A stretch of 40,561 bases of DNA. Origin: Acidobacteriota bacterium. Its GTDB lineage: Bacteria; Acidobacteriota; Terriglobia; Terriglobales; Acidobacteriaceae. Below the pieces are notes generated by a model. The model was given only the letters and a program-made list of their open reading frames with translations. It was not told the origin of the DNA and made no database searches. Both the position numbers and the translations under genes were made by a program. Within the stretch, counting starts at the first letter, position 1. Every line of letters starts with the position of its first letter. Location of the stretch: positions 1-40,561 of the forward strand of contig JAJZGF010000015.1 of NCBI GenBank assembly GCA_021805025.1, given 5' to 3'. Of this stretch, positions 1 through 7,699 are shown in pieces.

Positions 1-1053
1 CTCAGGATTGCCGCGCCTCCAATGAACGACGAGCAGGATGGGAAGGATACCCCCGTTCAGTATCGTCATGGGCGCCGTGGCCATGATCCGGTAAGGGACT
101 GAGACGCTCCCCGCAATCCCAGCCACCACGCTGCTGGCGTATCCAACGGCCGCAACCACCATAAGGATGCGGAGCCACCGATTCAGCCGTACTTGCAAAA
201 TGGCGCAGAATATCAAAAAGTAGAAAAGGGCCATCGGGATCTCAAGAGCTCCGGTGAGCAGACCCCAGCCGGCGGGCACGGTGTGAAAGAGCTCATAGCA
301 AAGCAACGGCATTCTCGCTACATCGCAGACAGCCAGGAGAAAGATCCAGAGATATTCCATTTGCCTTCGCTGTGCGGCAAAGAGTGCAATGGCCACAAAG
401 CCCAGTCCCATGCCTGCAAACGAGGCGATCCATTCCAAAAGGTGATCCCCGATGACCTTCAGCCAGACGTGCTCCCGCAATACGGGCTCCTGCCCGAGGG
501 TGAGGTTGCTTGCATAAAGCCCCGGACTCGCACCGCTCCACTGTTCCTTCGTGAAATAAACCCGCACGGCGATGACGAGATGCCCGGTGGCAAGCTGCCG
601 GTCAGGAATGCGCCGGATCAAGCTGGCATTGAAGGTATACGGTTCAAAGGGTGCGACCCGGCCGTTCGCCAGCAGTCGTTGACCATTGACGTAGATCTCA
701 AAGGCGTCGCTAAGATATAACTCGGAAAGAGCCAGCTCTGTCTGGTTGGGATCAACCTTGACGTGCAACCGGTACCAGACGATGCTCGGATGCTCGTTCT
801 TGAAAACATTCCTCAACGATGCTGTGGAATCGAAGGGCAGCCAGTGAGAATCGTCGAAGCCGGGCTGGGCATAGGCGGGATCGTCTCCGGAATGGAGAAG
901 CCAGGTGGCGGCCAGATCCTGCGGCCCATGCAGGTTGGTGGCATCGAACGTCTGCGCTTGCGCGGCGCCCATGCCGAGCATCAGACCAGAAAGCACGAGG
1001 GCCATGACACACGCGAAGCGCCGGGGCGGGCGCAGGGAAGAGCGAGAAGCCAT
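1..1053 (-). CDS. 7TMR-DISM-type membrane receptor, N-terminal part (runs off left edge)
   Basis: The minus-strand frame is open for 351 codons from an ATG at 1053 to the window edge, so only the N-terminus is visible. A signal peptide (hydrophobic core about residues 14-30, ending in AAQAQ) is followed by an extracellular domain of about 160 residues. That domain has the jelly-roll features of acidobacterial receptors: GDDPAYAQPGFDDSHW, then WYRLHV, then YVNGQRL. Several membrane helices begin near residue 205. This layout is typical of 7TMR-DISM sensors, whose missing C-terminus is usually a SpoIIE/PP2C phosphatase, a histidine kinase or a GGDEF domain. From memory the closest look is the SpoIIE-phosphatase type. 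The effector cannot be decided here. A GGAGG lies 13 bases before the ATG, and an in-frame stop lies at 1117-1119. A sensing role is inferred. Confidence 0.75.
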   Translation of the reverse strand, partial: MASRSSLRPPRRFACVMALVLSGLMLGMGAAQAQTFDATNLHGPQDLAATWLLHSGDDPAYAQPGFDDSHWLPFDSTASLRNVFKNEHPSIVWYRLHVKVDPNQTELALSELYLSDAFEIYVNGQRLLANGRVAPFEPYTFNASLIRRIPDRQLATGHLVIAVRVYFTKEQWSGASPGLYASNLTLGQEPVLREHVWLKVIGDHLLEWIASFAGMGLGFVAIALFAAQRRQMEYLWIFLLAVCDVARMPLLCYELFHTVPAGWGLLTGALEIPMALFYFLIFCAILQVRLNRWLRILMVVAAVGYASSVVAGIAGSVSVPYRIMATAPMTILNGGILPILLVVHWRRGNPE

Positions 1054-1118
1054 AGCGCGGACAGAACCTCCGAAGGACGCCACACAACCGTAACATTGGA
1101 GTCCTTCCAGTTCTAGCT

Positions 1119-1150
1119 AAAAAAATCCTGGTTTACAGCCAGGTGCCTGG
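1119..1150 (-). terminator. Terminator-like hairpin with a competing fold
   Basis: Read on the minus strand, CCTGG (1146-1150 is its plus-strand copy), CCTGG and CCAGG blocks lie in a row. The pair at 1127-1131 and 1139-1143 forms a 5 bp stem with a 7-base loop, followed directly by a run of seven T (plus-strand A run 1119-1125). The third block at 1146-1150 can pair with the 1139-1143 block instead, which would destroy the terminator stem. It lies between the cytochrome gene and the receptor gene and would stop transcription coming from the cytochrome gene. The stem is short, so strength is uncertain. Confidence 0.5.
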
Positions 1151-1241
1151 CGACTCTGGACTGGCACTTGAGACCTGGAAATTCCGACTCTTCTGGCTGT
1201 CGGTCTCGGAGCGCGGCTGGCGGCAGTTGGGGGCATGGTGT

Positions 1242-1277
1242 CCCACCCAAGACGCCAAAGGCGCGTTTAGGATGGGG
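1242..1277. repeat. Imperfect palindrome downstream of the cytochrome gene
   Basis: CCCACCCAAGACGCC at 1242-1256 is imperfectly complementary to the segment 1260-1277, which ends in GGATGGGG, with AAA at the centre. It lies 30 bases past the stop of the cytochrome gene. The shape resembles a dispersed intergenic palindrome I associate with Terriglobia genomes (from memory). I see no second copy in this window. It has no T tract, so it is a weak terminator candidate at best. Confidence 0.35.
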
Positions 1278-1306
1278 AACCTGGTTTGGCGGCGGGGTGG
1301 GGGTGG

Positions 1307-3667
1307 TTAGAAACCCGCACCGGGGATGTAGTGATACTCGATTTTGCCGGAGCGTTTGATGGGGTCACCGGTGAGGTCGTGGGTGTGCCAGACGACGCTC
1401 TCGGCGGCAATCTCCGGGTGTTTGCCGAGGAATTCGAGGGCGTAGACGCTGGCGGTGGGGTCGTCTTTCTGGTCTGCGAATTTGGCGGATTCAATCGCGG
1501 ACTTCTGCTTTTCGCCGAGGCGACGGTAGATGATCGCAAGCGAATAGTGGGCGGCCAGGTCGTCGGGGTCGATGGCCTGGAGCTTTTCGTAGGCGTCACG
1601 TGCGTGGGCGTAGTCGTGTGCCTGGAAGTAGCTGAAGCCGAGCTCACGGAGGCCGTCTTTGGCGCGCGGATATTTGTCGAGCATGGCCTGGAAGTCGGCG
1701 ATGGCTTCGCGATTTTGGCCCGCGTTGCGCTCGACGAGGGCGCGATAGTAGAGCGCGCGGGGGTCGCCGGGGAGCAGGGTGAGGGCTTTGGCGAGATTGG
1801 CGCCAGCGTCGGAGTAGCGCTCCCAGGAGATTTCAACGATGCCCATGTTGGTGTAGGCGTCGGCGTAGTCGGGGCGGAGAGTGGCGACGCGCTCGAATGC
1901 CTGCACGGAGGCCTGGTATTGCTGGGCGTCAAGGAGGGCGATGCCGTAGTTGTTCCAGCGCATCCATTCGGGGTTTTCGTCGGCGCCGGGCTTGACGGGG
2001 GCATTGACGCCGATGGCAAAGCTACGGGTTTGGGAGGCCATGTCGATGACGGGTTCGGGGTAGTGCTTCTGATCCATTGCGTAGTCGATGAAGTGCTGAT
2101 TGAAGCGGCGGTAACGGACGGTGGCGGTCAGCGAGACTGTGCCGGAGATGTCTTTGGGCAGGCGGAAGCGATAGCGCACCAGTTGCGAACGGCCGGACTG
2201 AAGAGCGTTGTTATAGGCCAGGACGCGGTTGTGCCAGATCTGGTGAATGTCGTTGAGCTCGCCCTGCTTGTTGATGAGGCGGTTGGTGAAGGAGTGGGCG
2301 GAGGGGTCGAGGTTGCCGTCGGGCTGGATGAATCCGCTCTCGGAGAGAGTCTTGCCGGCGCTGTCTTTCACTGCGAAGTCGACCCATGCTTCGTAGAAGT
2401 CGCGCTGCTCGGGGATGAGTGAGTGGCCGATGCCTTTGTTCTGGATGACGACGTCTGCAATGAGGGTGGCGCCAGGGGCGAGCGAGAAGCTGGTGAGGCC
2501 AAGGGGCGCGATGAGGACCTGGTCTTTGGGAGTAGCTTCGGCGCTTTCGCTTTCGAGGGCGAAGATGTCGACATTGAGGACGCCCTTGCCGTCAAAGCCA
2601 TGTTGGAGGAAATCGACGAGCTTCTGGGCCTGCTCATCATAGTGGTAGTAGGCGGGCATGAGGGAGTTGCCGCCGACCCAGCGGTGGTTGCGGAACTGGC
2701 CGTCCTTGGCGCCGGGTTCGGAGACGCCGTCGATGGTGGGCGTGGCCTTCATGTGGCAGGTCTGGCAGTCGGAGACGACGTCTTTGCGATAGAAGGGAAG
2801 CGGGGACTGCTTGCTGAAACTTGAGCCCTGCCACTCGTCATAGACAGTGAAGGCGCGGAGCCACTTGTAGTCGTCCAGGGTGCGGGGGATTGCGGCCTTG
2901 TGGCAGGAGGCGCAGTACTCGGGTGTCTTGTAGATGGGGCGCATGACGGCCTTGGAGTGGCGATCAAGATGCGCGAGGATCTCTGCATCGGGGACTGGGC
3001 CGGGGATGGGCGCGCCGTTGTCGTCGACGAGGACGGCGGGGACGCCCATGATGTAACTGCCGGTGCCGGTGGTGTCGACGGCCTGAATGGCGTGGCAGGT
3101 GGAACAGGTGACGCCTTCATTCTCGAAGGGGCGTTTCTTGGGCATGCCCTGGGAGAGATCGCCGGAGAGCAACGCGACGGGATTGTGGCAGCCCTCGCAA
3201 TGGCGCGAGAACTGGACACCTTTCTCGTCGATGAGCATGTTGACGTTTTTGAGATACCAGGGATTGCGGAAGGCGTTGGAGTGGACGGACTGGCGCCACT
3301 CGGCGTAGGCCTGCTGATGGCAGTGGCCGCAGTATTCGGCGGTGTAAAAGCTCTTGGGGCTGACGAACTGGCCGTTGGCGGAGGTGGCGTTGGAAGGCAG
3401 GAACGGGGCGTCTTTGCCAAAGGCGTAGTTGTAGCGAGAGGAGACGGAGTCGTGGAACTGAGTGGTTGGGCCGGTGACGGGGATGTGGGTGGCGTAGTCG
3501 GCGAGGGGCTGGTTTGTCGTTGCGGTTGTGGACGATGCAGCGGGAGAAGCGGCGGAGGATGCAGCGGGTGCGGGACCGGAGGCGGCGCGGAGTCCCGAGA
3601 CGGTGGCGAGTGACAGGCAGATAAAGAAAGCAGTCAGCATCCATCGGCGCGGCGCGGTCATGAACAT
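1307..3667 (-). CDS. Secreted pentaheme cytochrome c with C-terminal TPR repeats
   Basis: This gene encodes 786 residues from the ATG at 3667. A signal peptide spans about residues 1-30, then an Ala/Ser/Thr-rich linker. Five CxxCH haem-binding motifs follow: CGHCH 113-117, CEGCH 157-161, CSTCH 188-192, CASCH 252-256 and CQTCH 301-305. This pattern fits the cytochrome c554-like multihaem group. A beta-rich region of about 240 residues follows, then TPR-like helical repeats from about 560 to 735. It should be a periplasmic or cell-surface electron carrier; its donor and acceptor are unknown. The frame also has upstream starts to 3775, but a promoter candidate at 3740-3768 would place those upstream of transcription. 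The 3667 start puts the signal peptide at the N-terminus and has GGAG 11 bases before it. The gene is divergent from nuoA, a position that suggests but does not prove a respiratory link. Confidence 0.85.
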   Translation of the reverse strand: MFMTAPRRWMLTAFFICLSLATVSGLRAASGPAPAASSAASPAASSTTATTNQPLADYATHIPVTGPTTQFHDSVSSRYNYAFGKDAPFLPSNATSANGQFVSPKSFYTAEYCGHCHQQAYAEWRQSVHSNAFRNPWYLKNVNMLIDEKGVQFSRHCEGCHNPVALLSGDLSQGMPKKRPFENEGVTCSTCHAIQAVDTTGTGSYIMGVPAVLVDDNGAPIPGPVPDAEILAHLDRHSKAVMRPIYKTPEYCASCHKAAIPRTLDDYKWLRAFTVYDEWQGSSFSKQSPLPFYRKDVVSDCQTCHMKATPTIDGVSEPGAKDGQFRNHRWVGGNSLMPAYYHYDEQAQKLVDFLQHGFDGKGVLNVDIFALESESAEATPKDQVLIAPLGLTSFSLAPGATLIADVVIQNKGIGHSLIPEQRDFYEAWVDFAVKDSAGKTLSESGFIQPDGNLDPSAHSFTNRLINKQGELNDIHQIWHNRVLAYNNALQSGRSQLVRYRFRLPKDISGTVSLTATVRYRRFNQHFIDYAMDQKHYPEPVIDMASQTRSFAIGVNAPVKPGADENPEWMRWNNYGIALLDAQQYQASVQAFERVATLRPDYADAYTNMGIVEISWERYSDAGANLAKALTLLPGDPRALYYRALVERNAGQNREAIADFQAMLDKYPRAKDGLRELGFSYFQAHDYAHARDAYEKLQAIDPDDLAAHYSLAIIYRRLGEKQKSAIESAKFADQKDDPTASVYALEFLGKHPEIAAESVVWHTHDLTGDPIKRSGKIEYHYIPGAGF

Positions 3668-3970
3668 GGTGCGATGATCTCCGGGGGAAACTCTGCGATT
3701 TCGCATCCTGGCATCGGCAGAGATGGGAAACCTAAGAACAGTATCAGGTGCCCGGGATGATTTGTCTTCCATCAAAAGACGGGGTGGGCGCAGGTTGTGT
3801 GAGCGGAGAGAATCGTGTTTACATAACAGGTTAGCGGATTTGCACCCAACGGTTCACTACGTGGGATGAACGGGGAGAAAATGGCCTTGGAAGGTGTGCT
3901 CCAGCTCACATCCACTTAGCCAAAGTCCCCCTCAAACTGGTACGGTGTTGCAGTAGGTTTTATTTTCGTC
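3668..3970. other. Divergent intergenic region between cytochrome gene and nuoA
   Basis: This 303-base stretch holds no gene. It contains the promoter candidate for the cytochrome gene and a small dyad, GTTCA at 3852-3856 and TGAAC at 3867-3871, separated by 10 bases, which could be a regulator site. I could not identify a convincing promoter for nuoA. The only AT-rich hexamer close to the start is TTTTAT at 3958-3963, 7 bases before the ATG. No clear Shine-Dalgarno sequence precedes nuoA. Confidence 0.5.
3740..3768 (-). promoter_or_regulatory. Sigma-70-like promoter candidate for the pentaheme cytochrome gene
   Basis: On the minus strand AAGACA (3768-3763) is followed after 17 bases by GATACT (3745-3740), each matching four of six consensus positions. 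Transcription would begin near 3733 and give a leader of about 66 bases to the ATG at 3667. This supports the shorter start of the cytochrome gene. Found by eye only. Confidence 0.4.
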
Positions 3971-4342
3971 ATGGCCTCTAATCCTTATTTTTCTCTTGCG
4001 GTTCTGTTTGTGGTGGCGTTGGGCTTTGGTCTCACGCCGCTTGGGTTGGCGTGGCTCTGGCGCGTGGTGTACTCGCCTGCGAAGCCGAATGGAATCAAGA
4101 ACGCGATTTACGAGTGCGGGCTGGAGTCAAAGGGCGATGCGTGGGTGCAGTTCCGCTCAGCCTACTACCTTTACGCCATCATCTTTCTGATCTTTGATGT
4201 GGAAGCGGTCTTTCTGCTGCCGTTTGCGGTGGCGTTTATGGGGTTGGACACGGCGGCATGCGTTTCAATGCTGGTGTTTGTTCTTCTGCTGGTGGAGGGT
4301 CTGGCTTGGGCATGGGCCAAGGGCGTGCTGGTCTGGGTCTGA
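3971..4342 (+). CDS. nuoA: NADH-quinone oxidoreductase subunit A (NuoA)
   Basis: This 123-residue membrane subunit of complex I sits at the junction between the hydrophilic and membrane arms. Three hydrophobic helices are visible. The family signature loop YECGLESKGDAWVQFRSAYYLYA lies between helices one and two, and its Cys-containing ECG stretch lines the quinone-access region near NuoH and NuoD. FDVEAVFLLPFA with its conserved acidic residues follows. Length is normal for the family. It is the first gene of the operon, 39 bases before nuoB. The start has no obvious Shine-Dalgarno sequence. Confidence 0.95.
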   Translation: MASNPYFSLAVLFVVALGFGLTPLGLAWLWRVVYSPAKPNGIKNAIYECGLESKGDAWVQFRSAYYLYAIIFLIFDVEAVFLLPFAVAFMGLDTAACVSMLVFVLLLVEGLAWAWAKGVLVWV

Positions 4343-4381
4343 AGAAGCGGGAAACAGCGAGTACGGAATAGGGAACTGGCG

Positions 4382-4996
4382 ATGGCTGTGGATGAAGGAC
4401 TGAAAATCGAACTCGGCAAGCAGGGCGTCTTTGTGACGACTCTCCAGGAGCTTTACAACTGGGGCCGGCGCAGTTCGGTGTGGCCCATGAACTTTGGGCT
4501 GGCATGCTGCGCGATCGAGATGATCGCCACGACCATGGCTCGATACGATCTGGCGCGCTTCGGCGCGGAAGTTTTCAGGCCATCCCCGCGGCAAGCGGAC
4601 ATGATGATCATCTCCGGCACGGTAACGAAGAAGATGGCTCCGCAGGTGGTACGGCTCTATAACCAGATGGCAGAGCCGCGTTATGTGATCGCGATGGGCG
4701 CGTGCGCTATCTCGGGCGGGCCGTTCAAGCAAGGGTACAACGTGCTGAAGGGGATCGACCGCTATATCCCGGTGGATGTGCATATTCCGGGCTGTCCTCC
4801 GCGCCCCGAGGCTCTGCTGGAGGCGTTTATGGCGCTGCAGAAGAAGATCGACGCGCAGCCGTTGACGGGCGAGGGCCGTCCTCGGCATCTGGACGCCGAT
4901 GCGCCCGGAGAGTTTCCTGTCCCGGCGCAGGGCGAACACGACCTGGAGCCGGCGGCGAACAAGAATGTCTGGACCGTGCCTGTGGTGATTCGCTGA
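4382..4996 (+). CDS. nuoB: NADH-quinone oxidoreductase subunit B (NuoB)
   Basis: The 204-residue protein carries the terminal iron-sulfur cluster N2 that passes electrons to quinone. The four cluster cysteines are visible: the adjacent pair in GLACCAIEM (residues 41-42), one in MGACAISGG and one in PGCPPRPE. The motif [17 protein letters not shown] is also conserved. A C-terminal tail of about 45 residues beyond the core is rich in Pro, Glu and Asp. A GGGA precedes the start by about 9 bases. The stop overlaps the nuoC start by one base (TGATG), which suggests coupled translation. Confidence 0.96.
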   Translation: MAVDEGLKIELGKQGVFVTTLQELYNWGRRSSVWPMNFGLACCAIEMIATTMARYDLARFGAEVFRPSPRQADMMIISGTVTKKMAPQVVRLYNQMAEPRYVIAMGACAISGGPFKQGYNVLKGIDRYIPVDVHIPGCPPRPEALLEAFMALQKKIDAQPLTGEGRPRHLDADAPGEFPVPAQGEHDLEPAANKNVWTVPVVIR

Positions 4997-5682
4997 TGAA
5001 GACCTTGGAAGAGATTCAGGCAGCCATCGAAGCGGCGGTGCCGGGCGCCGGGGTGGAGATCCTACCGAATCCCGCGCCGAGCGGTCAGCACTCGCTGCGG
5101 CTGAAGCCGGAGACCGCGGTAGAAGTGGCGAAGTTTCTGCGCGACGATGAGGAGCTTGCGCTGGATTATCTGTCGAATGTGACCGGAGTGGACTGGCCGG
5201 ACAAGGAGATCGCCGAGAAGGTGAAGGTGACTCGCCCGGTGACGAAGACAGTGGAGGGCGTGGAACAGACGGCGGAAGAAACTGTGGAAGAGACGCGAAA
5301 GCGCGTGGAGCCGGGATTTCTTGAGGTGGTCTATCACCTTTTTTCTATGGCCAGGAGACATGGGCCGGTTGTTTTGAGGATGCGGACAGGGAACAGAAGC
5401 GATCGGGTGGAGCTGCCCTCGCTGACGCCGGTATGGCGGTCGGCGGAGTTTCAGGAGCGCGAGGTTTTTGATCTGTACGGTGTGGTATTCAAGGGGCATC
5501 CCGATTTGCGGCGGATCCTGATGTGGGATGGATTCAAAGACCACCCGATGCGGCGGGATTATGTAGCGCCGGACGATTTTGAATACGAGCCGACCCCGCA
5601 CGACGAGGTGCTTGCCAGGGCGCAGGCGCACCGCGCCACGCAGCAGGCCGCGGCGGCTCCGCAGGAAGGGGCCGGGCAATGA
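4996..5682 (+). CDS. nuoC: NADH-quinone oxidoreductase subunit C (NuoC)
   Basis: This is the 228-residue hydrophilic subunit that packs against NuoD in the quinone-reducing module. The family signature [20 protein letters not shown] and the following [18 protein letters not shown] are clear. The start at 4996 overlaps the nuoB stop and begins with [12 protein letters not shown]; the same frame is open further upstream, but that part lies inside nuoB. Between about residues 75 and 105 there is a charged insert rich in Lys, Glu, Thr and Val. It lengthens the protein relative to compact NuoC proteins and its role is unknown. C and D are separate proteins here, not fused. Confidence 0.93.
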   Translation: MKTLEEIQAAIEAAVPGAGVEILPNPAPSGQHSLRLKPETAVEVAKFLRDDEELALDYLSNVTGVDWPDKEIAEKVKVTRPVTKTVEGVEQTAEETVEETRKRVEPGFLEVVYHLFSMARRHGPVVLRMRTGNRSDRVELPSLTPVWRSAEFQEREVFDLYGVVFKGHPDLRRILMWDGFKDHPMRRDYVAPDDFEYEPTPHDEVLARAQAHRATQQAAAAPQEGAGQ

Positions 5683-6866
5683 CGAATCCTGCGACGGAAT
5701 ACGCGGTGGGGCAGAGGGTCGGTGACGCAAGGCTCGATGGACGGATGGTTGTGGATCCGGACAGCGGCACGGATCTGCTTGAAGTGGCAATGGGCCCGCA
5801 TCACCCCTCGACGCACGGCGTGTTTCGGATGGATGTGGCGCTGGATGGGGAACGGATTACTCGATTGAAGCCGGTCTTCGGCTATCTGCATCGCAATCAT
5901 GAAAAGTTGGGCGAGGGACACACCTACCTTGCCTCCATGCCTTATACGGACCGGCTGGACTACATCTGTTCGCTGACGAACAACTGGGCCTACGCGTTGG
6001 CCGTGGAGAAACTGGCCGGCCAGGAGGTTCCCGAGCGCGCCGAGTATTTACGCGTGATTGTGGGCGAGCTGACCCGGGTGCAGAACCATGCGCTTTCAGT
6101 CGGCTTTCTGATTCAGGACATGGGTGCGAGCGGGACTCCGCTGATGTATGCGTTCCGCGAGCGGGAAAAGATTCTGGATCTGTTTGAAGCGCTGACCGGA
6201 TCGCGCATGATGTGCAACTACATGCGCTTTGGAGGCTGTCGCGTGGACGCGACCTCGGAGTGGCTGGACGAGGTGCGTAAAGTGGTGGCCGGCCTGCCGC
6301 AATTTGCGGATGAGTTTGAACAACTGCTCTGCACCAACGAGATTCTGATGGCGCGGACGCAGGGAGTAGGCGTGCTGCGGCCGGAAGTGGCGGTGAGCGC
6401 GGGCGTGACAGGTCCGGCCCTGCGGGCTTCGGGCGTGATTTACGACATTCGCAAGGTAGACCGCTACAGCATCTACGACCGCTTCAAGTTCAAGGTGCCG
6501 CTGGGTGAACATGGGGATGTCTATGACCGTTTCATGATCCGGCTGCTGGAGTTGCGGGAGTCGATCAAGATTCTGGAACAGGCACTGAAGGAGATACCCG
6601 GCGGGCCGGTGATGGACCCGAAGGCGAAAATTCGCAACTTCAGGCCGAAGGCGGGCGAAGCCTACGGGCGGATTGAAGCGCCGAAGGGCGAGCTGGGGTT
6701 TTATCTGATCAGCGACGGGGGGCCGAATCCGTATCGCTATCGGGTGCGGCCGCCAAGCTTTGTAAACCTGACGATTCTTGAAGATATGTGCCTGGGGCAT
6801 AACGTCGCGGATGTGGTTCTGATTCTGGGTTCGGTGGATATTGTTCTGGGAGAAGTAGATCGGTGA
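5679..6866 (+). CDS. nuoD: NADH-quinone oxidoreductase subunit D (NuoD)
   Basis: The 395-residue subunit forms, with NuoB, the quinone-binding pocket of complex [11 protein letters not shown] near residue 43 holds the His of the quinone headgroup site. [10 protein letters not shown] and PYTDRLDY, whose Tyr is the other headgroup contact, follow. The C-terminus, ending DIVLGEVDR, is typical. It overlaps nuoC by four bases (ATGA). It is related to the large subunit of [NiFe] hydrogenases but lacks their nickel-binding CxxC pairs. In most bacteria nuoE, nuoF and nuoG follow; here a 179-base spacer and nuoI follow instead. Confidence 0.96.
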   Translation: MTNPATEYAVGQRVGDARLDGRMVVDPDSGTDLLEVAMGPHHPSTHGVFRMDVALDGERITRLKPVFGYLHRNHEKLGEGHTYLASMPYTDRLDYICSLTNNWAYALAVEKLAGQEVPERAEYLRVIVGELTRVQNHALSVGFLIQDMGASGTPLMYAFREREKILDLFEALTGSRMMCNYMRFGGCRVDATSEWLDEVRKVVAGLPQFADEFEQLLCTNEILMARTQGVGVLRPEVAVSAGVTGPALRASGVIYDIRKVDRYSIYDRFKFKVPLGEHGDVYDRFMIRLLELRESIKILEQALKEIPGGPVMDPKAKIRNFRPKAGEAYGRIEAPKGELGFYLISDGGPNPYRYRVRPPSFVNLTILEDMCLGHNVADVVLILGSVDIVLGEVDR

Positions 6867-7045
6867 AGCAGTGTTAAGCGGTCAGGGATCAGTTGCTGGC
6901 CGGGGAGTGGAAGGGACGATGGAAAGCAAACCGCCGGCACAATCACTCCGTGACCTGGCGGTCGGGCAGAAGTCAGTCAACTTAGCCACGACAATGACTG
7001 AGCACTGAGCACCGATCACGGTTCACTGCTTTTAAGGAGTTTACA
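6867..7045. repeat. nuoD-nuoI spacer with short GGTCAG/GATCAG repeats
   Basis: This noncoding gap occupies the place where nuoE, nuoF and nuoG usually lie. Its left end has AGCAGTG and GGTCAGGGATCAG (6880-6892). Its right end has alternating GAGCACTGAGCACCGATCACGG followed by TTCACTGCT, roughly the inverse of the left end. The 13-base GGTCAGNGATCAG word recurs at 20105-20117 in the sdh operon, so it looks like a dispersed simple repeat. The nuoI ribosome-binding site AAGGAG is at 7034-7039. No remnant of nuoE, F or G coding sequence is recognisable. Confidence 0.5.
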
Positions 7046-7696
7046 TTGCTGGGTGAGGGAATTCTGAAGGGGCTGGCGGAGACGGCGAAGAATTTCGCCG
7101 GCAGCTACGTCTCCAAAGAGCGGTTGACAACGGTCCAGTATCCGGAGGAGCGGATTGCGCCGATTGAGGCGACGCGTGACTTTCCTTTTCTGGTGTACGA
7201 CGGGGAGGACTGGCAGGCAGGGCTGCGCTGCGTGGCCTGTCAGATTTGCGAAAAGGAATGCCCGCCGAAGTGCATCTACATTGAGAAATCCAAGGACAAA
7301 AAGCCGGATTACGTAGGCAAGCCTCAGATATATCCGGCGCGATTCGACATCGATATTTCTGTTTGCATGAGCTGCCAGATCTGCGTTGAGGTCTGCCCCT
7401 TCGAAGCGATCAAGATGGACACGGTGTTTGAGTTGGCTACGGAGGATCGTTTTGGCGGATTGTTGCTGGACCGCAGCAAGCTTGCCAAGTCGAATGAGTA
7501 CTACCACACGATTCATCCGACGGAGGCCGCTGAGGTGGATGCGCGGCTGGCGGAGGAAAAGGCCAAGGTGGAAGCCAAGGCCAGAGCGGCCGCGGAGGCT
7601 GCTGCGGCCAAGGCTGCGGCTGCGCCTGCGGCAGCGGCAGGTGCGCCGGCAAAGACAGAGCCGCCAGCAGTGAAACCGGCAGGAGGGGCGGAGTAA
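7046..7696 (+). CDS. nuoI: NADH-quinone oxidoreductase subunit I (NuoI), ferredoxin-like
   Basis: The 216-residue protein carries the two [4Fe-4S] clusters (N6a and N6b) that bridge the peripheral arm to cluster N2. Motif one has cysteines 62, 65, 68, 72 and 76 (CVACQICEKECPPKC). Motif two has cysteines 107, 110, 113 and 117 (CMSCQICVEVCP). The C-terminal 50 residues are an Ala/Lys/Pro-rich low-complexity tail beyond the family core. The start is TTG at 7046 with AAGGAG six bases upstream, which fixes it well. It lies before nuoH, the reverse of the common H-I order. It ends 3 bases before nuoH. With no NuoG encoded nearby, it may be where electrons enter (inference). Confidence 0.94.
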   Translation: MLGEGILKGLAETAKNFAGSYVSKERLTTVQYPEERIAPIEATRDFPFLVYDGEDWQAGLRCVACQICEKECPPKCIYIEKSKDKKPDYVGKPQIYPARFDIDISVCMSCQICVEVCPFEAIKMDTVFELATEDRFGGLLLDRSKLAKSNEYYHTIHPTEAAEVDARLAEEKAKVEAKARAAAEAAAAKAAAAPAAAAGAPAKTEPPAVKPAGGAE

Positions 7697-7699
7697 GCC

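Noticed and set aside
193..720. Plus-strand open frame of 175 codons near the left edge
   Set aside because: It is antisense to the receptor gene on the minus strand, which has a signal peptide, conserved sensor motifs and membrane helices. The plus-strand product has none.
1286..2422. Plus-strand open frame of 378 codons, Gly/Val-rich
   Set aside because: It is antisense to the pentaheme cytochrome gene, whose frame has haem motifs, a signal peptide and TPR repeats. Long antisense frames are expected in G+C-rich DNA.
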